DNA of 37,641 nucleotides from Scenedesmus sp. ARA3 (taxonomy: Eukaryota; Chlorophyta; Chlorophyceae; Sphaeropleales; Scenedesmaceae): NCBI GenBank assembly GCA_004335835.1, contig RWJK01001611.1, positions 40,783-78,423 on the forward strand. Reading direction: 5' to 3'. Position numbers and translations under genes: made by a program. The notes beneath the pieces were generated by a model, which ran no database searches, was not told the DNA's origin, and was given only the letters and a program-made list of their open reading frames with translations. Each line of letters opens with the position of its first letter. Within the stretch, counting starts at the first letter, position 1. Positions 30,087-37,641 of this stretch are shown piece after piece.

Positions 30087-33000
30087 GGAAGAGGGCGGGC
30101 AAGAAGGCTTGCATGGCCAGGAGCAGCAGCAGCAGCAGCAACAGGTAGCAGCAGCAGCAGCCGGAGGGTGGCAGCTTGTGCCGTATGGCGTGACACCTGC
30201 GCTGCAGCAATGGATGGCAGAGCACCAGGTGGGGTGACCTGGCAGAGTTTGTGTTTCAAATATGATCATGTGCCCTTGCTCCCAGTTCACATAATGGGCA
30301 GGATACTGCATGGCCTAACACAGCAGAGGCGTGGATGAGGCACCTTGCCTCGGCTCAAGATTATGTCTGCAGCCCCCGAATTTGAATAGGCAGCACTACA
30401 ATGGCTCGCCAATGCGTCCTCACTCACTGCTGCTGCTGGTGCTGCCTGTCTCGTCCTGTGCTAACTTCACTCATTCGTGTGCTGTGCGCCGCACCATCTG
30501 CAGCTGGGCATGCCGCTGCTGTGTGATGACGCGCGGCTGGGCCACAAGGGCATGCTGCACAGGCACGTGAGACAGCTGGACAAGCCCTCCAAGGTGCGGC
30601 TGGAATGAATGTGTTTGTGACCATTTGTTGAGTTGATAGGCCTCATGGTCGGTGCTAATTGGCAGCTGACACCGGCAGCAGAAGCACTGCAGCAGGCCCG
30701 GCTATGCAGCTGCCATACATGCCTCCATCACCATGCATTTCCCTCAATGCCTGCTTGCATCTGCCACGGCAGCCCTGCTGTTGATTCTCACTATGATACA
30801 TGTCCAATCACAAGTTGTAGTACTTGCAATGTTATCAATCTGGACCCCTTGATTCACCAGCAAAACAGACCCATGTGACCTTCAGTGTCTCTCTGCACTG
30901 CTGCGCCGCCTTCCCCTTGTTTACGTTGCAGGTGGAGGCGCTGGATGCGGCCATTGCTGTGCCTCACGGCTACTCCTGCAGCACAGTGGAGGACCTGCTG
31001 GTGGCCTTCAGGTAAATCAGATACATAATTTATATGAACAAGCTGATTGCTATCTTCAATGTGTTGAGTTGGAACTTTTCTGCAACCTGCTGGCTAGCCT
31101 TCACCTGCAGAAGTCCATTCGCCTATCCGTTGTCACCAGTGCTGCCCTTGCTGTGTGCGCTATTGCTGCCGCCCCGCAGGCTGATAGGCTAGCCCGAGGC
31201 CGTGGTGAAGCCAATGCAAAGCAGGGAGGACCAGTGCACTGCACACTGCTTGTGATCATCAGTACTTGCTGTGCTGTGTTGCAGGCTGATAGGCCGGCCT
31301 GAGGCCGTGGTGAAGCCGCTGTACGGCAGGCAGGGCTAGGGCACTTGACAACGGTTACACTGACATGTACTTGTTGGTTGCCTTGCAGGCTGATAGGGCG
31401 ACCTGAGGCAGTGGTGAAGCCGCTGTATGGCAAGGAGGGCCAGGGCGTGCTCTTCGTGAGCAGCCCAGAGGAGCTCAGGCTGTGAGTGGCTTGGTGGACT
31501 TGTTGGATACAGCAGCGCATCAACAGCAGCAACAAGACAGGACAGATGCGCTAGCACAGCGGCAAAGACGACAGCAGCAGCAGCAGCAGCAGCGCAGTAA
31601 TGCAGTTCTATACAGCAGCAGGCAGCTGCAGCAGTGCATAGCATGTAGCTCATGCTGCTGTTGTCAAGTCACGCACCCTGCCAATATATCGCTGCTGTCG
31701 CATCAGTGCCTACGTCACTAGTGGTGCATGGCAGTGGCTATGCAACTGCAGGGAACTTCTCGCGTGCGATGTTGTGCTTGAAGAGTCAGTGCTGATGGAC
31801 AAGGGGGAGAACGGCATTGCTGCCGTCGCATTGCTGCATGCGCTGCTGCTGAAGCATGTATGCTGCTCCATGCAATTGCGGGTACGACTACCCGCTAGTG
31901 ACGTGGTACTTAGAGAAGCACTGCTGATGGACAAGGGCAAGGACGGCGTTGCTGCTTTTGCAATTGTGCTGATGCATCGCTGCTGCCTAAATGCAACTGC
32001 AGGTATAACTTCCCGCTGGGTGACGTGGTGCTGGAAGAAGCCCTGCTGATGGACAAGGGGGAGGACGGCATTGCAGTCAGCGCCACTCACCTCACCTTGG
32101 GGCAACAGCTGGCTGGTGACTATGAGAAAGTGTGTGTTGGCACTGTGAAGTTCGGCATGCGCTCAACACAGGTGAGTGTAAAGATAGAGTCAAAGTTTGA
32201 AGTGATCATGTGCAGCTGCAGCAGTAGGAAAGTGTATGTCGGCACCGTGAAGTTTAGCATGCGCTCAAGACAGGTGGGTGCGAGGTTCAAGTCAAAGTTT
32301 GCAGTGCTGCTGCTGCTGTGCAGGTCCGTGGTGACTTCAGCGCCACCAACCAAGCCTGGACCTCCACCAATGCAACTGTAAGCCAACAAAAAGTAACAGC
32401 TCCTTGCATGCTGCTGCTGCTGCTGCTACTGCTGCAGGTCCCCAGCGACTTCAGTACCACCATCTAATCCTGGACCTCCAGCATCACCAGCCTGCTGGCG
32501 CCAACATGCATCGGCTACCTGCACTACTGCAGCGTGCAGGGCCAGCTGCAACTGCAAGTCAACTCACAAACTTCATGCCCATTGCATGCTGCTGCACACA
32601 CCACAGGTCCCTGGTGATTTCAGTGCCACCATCCAAGCCTGGACCTCCACCAATGCAACTGTAAGCCAACAAAAAAGTAACAGCTCTTTGCATGCTGCTG
32701 CTGCTACTGCTGCTGCTGCAGGTCCCGGGTGACTTCAGCGCCACCATCCAAGCCTGGACCTCCACCAAGGCAACAGTAAGCCAACAGAAAGTAACAGCTC
32801 CTTGCATGCTGCTGCTGCTGCTACTGCTGCTGCAGGTCCCAAGCGACTTCAGTGCCACCATCCAAGCCTGGACCGCCCAGATAACCAGCCTGCTGGCTCC
32901 CTCAGGCCCCGGCTACTTCCACTACTGCAGCGTGCAGGGCCGGCCGCTGCTGCTGGGGCTGCGGCTGGGGCAGCTCAGCGCGGAGCACTTCGCAGCCATG

Positions 33001-36000
33001 TTCATGCAGCAGCACGCGCCAGGTGCGGAGCATCTGCAAACTCATGGTGCCATGTTAATGCAACAGCGTTAGGTACGGGCCAGCTCAGCGCGGAGCTTTT
33101 TGCAGCCATGTTCATGCAGCAGCACGCGCCAGGTGCGGAGAATTCTGCTGCGTTGTGACAATCCTTAGGCAGCAGCATGCTCCAGGTATGGAGAACTCTG
33201 CGGCCATGTTCATGCAGCAGCGCGCGCCAGGTGCGGAGCATCTCTGAACTACTGGTGCCATGTTCATGCAACATCGTTAGGTACGGGCCAGCTCAGCGCG
33301 GAGCACTTTGCAGCCACGTTCATGCAGCAGCACGCGCCAGGTGCAGAGAATTCTGCTGCTTTGTGACAATCCTTAGGCAGCAGCATGCGCCAGGTGTGGA
33401 GCACTTGGCGGCCATGTTCAGGCAGCAGCATGCGCCAGGTGTGGTTACTGTCTTGTTACGTTTATGCAGCAGCGTGCGCCAGATGAAAGCACTTTGCAGC
33501 CATGTTCATGCAGCAGCACGCGCCAGGTGCGGATACTGTCTTCTTAGGTTTATGCAGCAGCGTGCGCCAGATGAAAGCACTTTGCAGCCATGTTCATGCA
33601 GCAGCACGCGCCAGGTGCGGATACTGTCTTGTTAGGTTGCTGCAGCAGCGTGCGCCAGATGAAAGCACTTTGCAGCCATGTTCATGCAGCAGCATGCGCC
33701 AGGTGCGGAGTGCGTTGGAAGTTGTTGCGGCCATGTTCATGCGGCAGTATGTTGCCATTCTGCGGCCATGGTTGTGGAGTAGCATGCACCAGGTGTGTTG
33801 GGGCATCTTGCTGCTGTGGTGCCATGTTCATGCAGCAGCAATGGCCAGGTGCATTGGAGCAATTTGCTGCCAAGTCGCTGTGTTCATCAGCAGCACGCGC
33901 TTGATGCATTGGAGCAATTTGCGTTGTGTTCATGCAGCAGCAGGCACCAGGTGCTGAGCACCGCGCTGTTTGTTTGTTGCTGTGCACGGCCTGAACCCTG
34001 TGTCCTGCCTAGGCGTGTCCCGGCTGTATATACTCATCAGGTGCTGACACCGCTGCTGTCGCTGCTGTTGTTTCTTTGCTGCTGGGCTGGCCCTTCCCCC
34101 TAGGCTGTGCATTCTACTGCTGGACCACAGCGCTGCACCACAGCCTTGACGTGTGGACCTTCTGGTCCCGCATCCAAGACCACAGCGCGGCATTTGTGCC
34201 TGCAGCAGCAGCAGCAGGAGATGGCAGCAGCAGTCCAGCAGGCGTGTTCCCGCTGCTGTTTCTGAAGGGCAGCATTGCGACGCTGATTGCTGTCGGCAGG
34301 GACCGGGAGCATGTGGCTCAGCTGAGGTGCGCAAGCAGCTGCCATGACCAGGCGGGCTGCTTGCTCACTTTCACACCACAGCTTGAATATCAGGCTGCCA
34401 CGCCCTGTTGCTTCTACCTGTGATGGACCTTCGCATGCTGTGCTGCTTATGTGGCTATGTAGCTGCAGCTGCAGCTGCCTAAGGCAGCTCATGCTACGCT
34501 ACCCTGCAACGGCATGTTGCTGAATGCTTGCCCATACCACTATGAAGAGGCGAGTGTGATGTACGCAAACACTTATATTTACATGCATGTTGCAGGCAGC
34601 TGGCTGACGCGTGCCTGCGTGAGCCGCTGGCGGAGCAGCTACAACTATTCATGCTGGCTGTGCAACTGGTCATGCTGCGCTGTACTGTAGCTCAGTGCCG
34701 CGGCATGCATCTGGCACCATCATACATTAGACTGCCTAAGCGTAGTGATTACACAAGAAAACTAACCAACCAAATCACATTATGTTGCAGGCAGCTGGCT
34801 GACGCGTGCCTGCGTGAGCCGCTGGCGGAGCAGCCTGCACTGGAGCTGGTGAGCTGGAGGGAGGACGTGCGGCGCATCTGGGCCAGCGGCCCGCGCCCTG
34901 AGTACAGGTGTGACATTGTTACGCTCTTGTTATCAACAACAAGTCGATAACAGTAGAAGCACGGGCAGCTGCAGCTCAGGTGGCACAGGCGCTACGTTGC
35001 TGGAAAGGAGACGAATCATGCAAGGGCGGCAGTGTTCTGCAAGTCACATGCGCTGAAGCTGTTGTGGGTTGTTTGCCTGCAGGCGCCAGACGCAGCGCTA
35101 CAACCTGAGCAACCGCTGCATCCCGCTGGTGCGAAAGGGCCTGGACGTCATCATACTGCCGGGTGAGCAGCGTCTTTGGAAGAATGGCACGCTGCTGGTG
35201 CGGCGCCGCTGCAACCTTATCCGCACAGATATCTGAGGTGCAGGTCAGGTATCGTGCCCGTCACCGACTACACAACGCGCATTAGTTATCTCTGCGCTAA
35301 ATCTGCTGTGCAGCTGTTTGTTCGTTGTCGTTTTCAGGCGACTATGCAACTGGATACATGTGGCTGTATATGCTGTGCCACATCTGCAGGTGGCCACGAG
35401 GGCACGAGTGAGTTTGCCTCCTTCTGCAGAGATGTGCTGGAGCTGGGCGAGGAGCAGGTGGGCAGCAGGCAATGAGGGCCAGGCAGTGCGAAGTGGGGCA
35501 GGACAGACGCAAAAAGGCATAACATGACAGAGCGTGGCTGATTGTGCGGTTAAGCAGTGGGAAGGCAGCCATTGCAGCTGCCACCATGGATGTGAAGGGC
35601 CTGATTATCAACACTGCAAGCATGCATCACACAAAGCAGCGCAGAGAGTGACTGTACTGGGCATTATATGTCTCTGTAGTTGCACCAACCGGAGCACATG
35701 TATCCTGTTACACATCCATTTGCTGCTGCTGCTGTTGCTCTTACCCTCAGATCATCTTCACCTCGGGCCGCCACTACAACCTTGATGATGACGTGGATGA
35801 GGCCGTGCTGAGCAGGCTCAAGGCGCTGCTGGTCTGCCACCCGGGGGAAAAGGTGCGACTAAAAAAAAAGAAACCGAGTAGGATGAAGTCACCTGCGGTT
35901 GCTTACAGTGACACTACAACGTGAAGTGCCGGTTGGTGACTGCACTTCACACTGGGTGCCATATGCAGTGACACCCCAAATCAGGCAACACACCGAACTG

Positions 36001-36973
36001 TCTGTGCTGTGTTGTGTCATTGCCTGCCACAGAATCAAACTGTTGCCGTACGCGGTGACGCCTAATGTCCAGCAACACATTGCACCAACTGTGTTGTGCT
36101 GCTGTGTCACTGCGGTGGTGTATCACTAAATAAATTGGTGTGTCACTTCCCGCTGCAGTTCACGCTGGTGCCGTATGCGGTGACACCCAACTTCCAGCGC
36201 TGGGCCGCGCAGCTGTCGGAGTTTGGCGTGTCGGTGTTTGGGGAGAGCCTGGAGTGGATCCAGCAGTACGGGCACAAGGTGAGCTTCAGAAGTACTGTTT
36301 GAAGCTGGCATTGATGAGTGTGTGCTGTCAGCATCTGCATTACCAGGCTTTGTCGTGTGAGGCGGCTCTACCGAGAAGTGTTGTAATGTGTGCAGGGCCG
36401 TGAGCTGTGCTAGCCATCTTCTGCATGCATGCAATGCTCAAGGAGCTTGTGCGCAATGAAGGCCTGCGGAGCTGTTGACTGAAGTTGTCCAACAGCAGCT
36501 CCTACACATTTTTTGAATTTTTGAATTCTAGCTGCATACGCAACACATCACAGTGACATGTCAACATGTGTTACAAATGTCTGCAGGGCATCCTGCACAG
36601 GCACATCGCAGCACCCGACAAGCCGTCAGTCATAGAAGGCATCAGCAGCAAGATCCCCGTGGCGCGCGGCTACTACTGCGAAACAACGCAGCAGCTGCTG
36701 GACGCATACAGGGCACTGGGCGTCAAAGATGCAGTGCTAAAGCCAGTGTTTGGGGCAGCAGGTGCGTGTGGGGCGGCTTGCTGGAACGATGTCTAGTTTT
36801 GCTTGCCAAGTTTGCACAGGCCGGGAAGGACGCCCCTTTTTCTGCAGTGTAGGAACCTGCAGTGACACAGACGTGGTGCATAGCTCCCCAATTGACAACA
36901 GCCCAGCTCCTGGTTGACTCAAGAATTTTTGGAACCAAAGCTGCACAGACCCCGCATGCCACAAGCTTGAGTA

Positions 36974-37013
<40 letters not shown>

Positions 37014-37562
37014 GTGCAGGCGAGGGCATCCTGTTTGTGCATGATGAACAGGAGCTGGCGCTGTACGACTGGCCCATGGTGAGGCAGGGATGGGGGTGGC
37101 AGCAGCAGTAGCAGCAGGGGTTGTAGCAGAACAAATAGAAGTCGCAGATGTCCCCCTGAAGCAGGAGCTGGCGCTGTACGACTGGCCCATGGTGAGGCGC
37201 GGCGGCAGCAGGGGCGGCAGCAGCAGCAGCAGGAGCAGCGGCGGCAGCAGCAACAGCAGCAGCAGCGGCGGCTGCGGGGCCAGCAGGAGCAGCGGCGGCA
37301 GCAGCAGCAGGTGCGGTGGCAGGGGTGGCAGCAGCAGTAGCGGCGGCGGCGGCAACTTCTTTCGAGCATGCTTCATCAAGTGGTCCTGTGAACAGCGTAG
37401 TGTACAACCTTTATGTGCTGTGCTGTGCTTCCTGGCGCAGGGTGGCGTGTGCCTGGAGGAGTTTCTGGCGCTGGACCGTGCCCCCGATGGCATCGTGCTG
37501 AGCCCTGCGCTGCACTACATGGAGGGGCAGCTGCTGGGGCAGGGCCTTGTTGACCAGATCAT
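28975..37562 (+). CDS. Double-module pre-ATP-grasp/ATP-grasp protein (3' end beyond window)
   Basis: Seventeen exons: 28975-29052, 29526-29657, 29971-30228, 30504-30593, 30932-31011, 31389-31481, 32003-32171, 32836-33022, 34104-34326, 34791-34907, 35083-35162, 35390-35457, 35751-35852, 36159-36278, 36587-36761, 37020-37078 and 37441-37562. Phases agree at every junction (about 717 residues). Two homologous halves are visible. Module 1 has DFAEFCREVLGVREAQ, WQLVPYGVTPALQQW, GHKGMLHRHV, VVKPLYGKEGQGVLFV (Lys223) and VVLEEALLMDKGEDGI. Module 2 has EFASFCRDVLELGEEQ, FTLVPYAVTPNFQRW, GHKGILHRHI, VLKPVFGAAGEGILFV (Lys651) and VCLEEFLALDRAPDGI. Lys plus a Gly-rich loop is typical of ATP-grasp nucleotide binding, and the preceding part resembles the pre-ATP-grasp region of PGM1/IQCH-like proteins. 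Such enzymes ligate a carboxylate to an amine or thiol; the substrate is unknown. A poly-Gln insert lies in module 1. The ATG is tentative. AT-GTGAGG at 37561 is best read as a donor, so the gene continues; otherwise it would end at TGA 37564. Confidence 0.78.
29396..29448 (+). repeat. Junction echo of ATP-grasp exon 2, 5' end
   Basis: After an intact TCAG acceptor, this reads VKEVAGYALNLLRPGVDAD, copying the start of the exon at 29526 (offset 130 bp). Confidence 0.85.
29741..29770 (+). repeat. Junction echo of ATP-grasp exon 2, 3' end
   Basis: GGGTGTGAGGGAGGTGTAGGTG copies the exon 2 end and donor (29657) 105 bp downstream. An in-frame TAG replaces CAG. Confidence 0.65.
31180..31388 (+). 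repeat. Two 105-bp tandem echoes of ATP-grasp exon 6, 5' end
   Basis: Units starting at 31180 and 31285 precede the true exon at 31389. Each keeps the CAG acceptor and reads L-I-G-x-PEAVVKP. Both acquire stops (TAG) soon after, so neither can replace the exon that carries the ATP-binding Lys. Confidence 0.88.
31749..31970 (+). repeat. Two echoes of ATP-grasp exon 7, 5' end
   Basis: Junction copies at 31752 (acceptor kept, frame disrupted) and 31882 (acceptor AG changed to GG, frame largely open: DVVLREALLMDKGKDGVA) precede the true exon at 32003. Confidence 0.8.
32228..32285 (+). repeat. Junction echo of ATP-grasp exon 7, 3' end
   Basis: KVYVGTVKFSMRSRQ with a GTGGGT donor, 102 bp after the true donor at 32171. 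Confidence 0.85.
32324..32835 (+). repeat. Four echoes of ATP-grasp exon 8, 5' end
   Basis: Junctions at 32324, 32438, 32607 and 32722 precede the true one at 32836, mostly 114 bp apart. Each keeps CAG-GTCC and a V-x-x-DFS(A/T)T segment followed by W-T-S. The copy at 32438 is the longest, reaching the YCSVQGQL part of the exon, but it has a TAA where Gln should be. Confidence 0.9.
33022..33955 (+). repeat. Array of about 17 copies of ATP-grasp exon 8 donor junction
   Basis: Degenerate copies of AAMFMQQHAPG plus the donor fill most of intron 8. From 33438 to 33702 the period is exactly 44 bp with two alternating unit types (88-bp dimer). One ends CCAG-GTGCGG, the other CCAG-ATGAAA, which lacks the donor GT. 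Further copies reach about 33950 at looser spacing. Confidence 0.9.
34596..34642 (+). repeat. Junction echo of ATP-grasp exon 10, 5' end
   Basis: The first 44 bases match the start of the exon at 34791 exactly (QLADACLREPLAEQ), with an intact TGTTGCAG acceptor, and then diverge. Offset 195 bp. The identity suggests a recent event. Confidence 0.9.
35935..36100 (+). repeat. Two echoes of ATP-grasp exon 14, 5' end
   Basis: Copies near 35946 (acceptor AG changed to AC, frame shifted) and 36033 (KLLPYAVTPNVQQHI) precede the true exon at 36159. Flanking intron text (TGTGTTGTG and similar) is copied as well. Confidence 0.75.
36975..37010. repeat. (CTG)12 tract at ATP-grasp exon 16 acceptor
   Basis: A pure CTG run that ends nine bases before the exon begins at 37020, via GCCGTGCAG. 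Confidence 0.85.
37159..37200 (+). repeat. Junction echo of ATP-grasp exon 16, 3' end
   Basis: QELALYDWPM plus GTGAGGC is repeated 113 bp downstream of the true donor (37078), unchanged over the last about 35 exon bases. Confidence 0.88.
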
Positions 37563-37582
37563 GTGAGGCGCTGCATTGTGTG

Positions 37583-37641
<59 letters not shown>
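37583..37641. repeat. (CTG)n tract running off the right edge
   Basis: About twenty CTG triplets in the presumed last visible intron of the ATP-grasp gene. Its full length is unknown because the window ends inside it. Confidence 0.9.

Noticed and set aside
33022..33955. CRISPR-like look of the regularly spaced 44-bp repeat
   Set aside because: The units are contiguous copies of an exon end, with no unique spacers, in a eukaryotic intron.

Overview
The window is nuclear DNA of a eukaryote, most probably a chlorophyte green alga (inference). Genes are cut into many short exons with GTGAG/GTGCG donors and TGCAG acceptors. Introns are dense, CAG/CTG triplet runs are everywhere, the exons are GC-rich, proteins carry long Ala/Gln/Gly linkers, and candidate TGTAA polyadenylation signals follow some stop codons. 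All gene models below were assembled by hand. They rest on in-frame phase agreement at nearly every splice junction plus recognisable protein families.

Layout. Minus strand: a coiled-coil, bZIP-like protein (2916-200); cyclase-associated protein CAP/Srv2, an actin regulator (10169-4905, 13 exons); 20S proteasome alpha subunit of the PSMA1/PAF type (14617-10683, 6 exons); and a guanylate kinase fused in frame to a DHRS11-like short-chain dehydrogenase (19547-15450, 7 exons). Plus strand: isovaleryl-CoA dehydrogenase (20049-23961, 9 exons), divergent from the fusion gene. Minus strand: a NEDD8-type (SENP8/NEDP1-like) cysteine protease (27834-26172, 5 exons). Plus strand to the right edge: a large gene with two tandem pre-ATP-grasp/ATP-grasp modules (about 28975 to beyond 37562, at least 17 exons). 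These are unrelated housekeeping genes. I see no operon or shared pathway, although CAP, the proteasome subunit and the deneddylase are all core cytosolic or nuclear machinery.

The most striking feature is not a gene. In six of the seven genes, introns (and once the 3' flank) hold degenerate copies of the neighbouring splice junction: about 30-140 bp of exon end plus adjoining intron, repeated one to about seventeen times. Copies of an exon's 5' end always lie upstream of that exon, and copies of its 3' end always lie downstream. I call them junction echoes. Several keep intact GT or AG signals and open reading frames, some have lost them, and some form arrays: a 44/88-bp array at about 33438-33702, a roughly 390-bp higher-order array at 11116-11900, and a roughly 117-150-bp array at 12320-13212. 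Pervasive local tandem duplication across exon boundaries, with splicing using only one copy, would explain all of them.

Other points of interest are the kinase-dehydrogenase fusion, its Tyr-to-Phe change at the dehydrogenase active site, the double ATP-grasp protein, (CTG)n runs placed at 3' splice sites, and a short SINE-like element with 14-bp direct repeats at 24866-25119.
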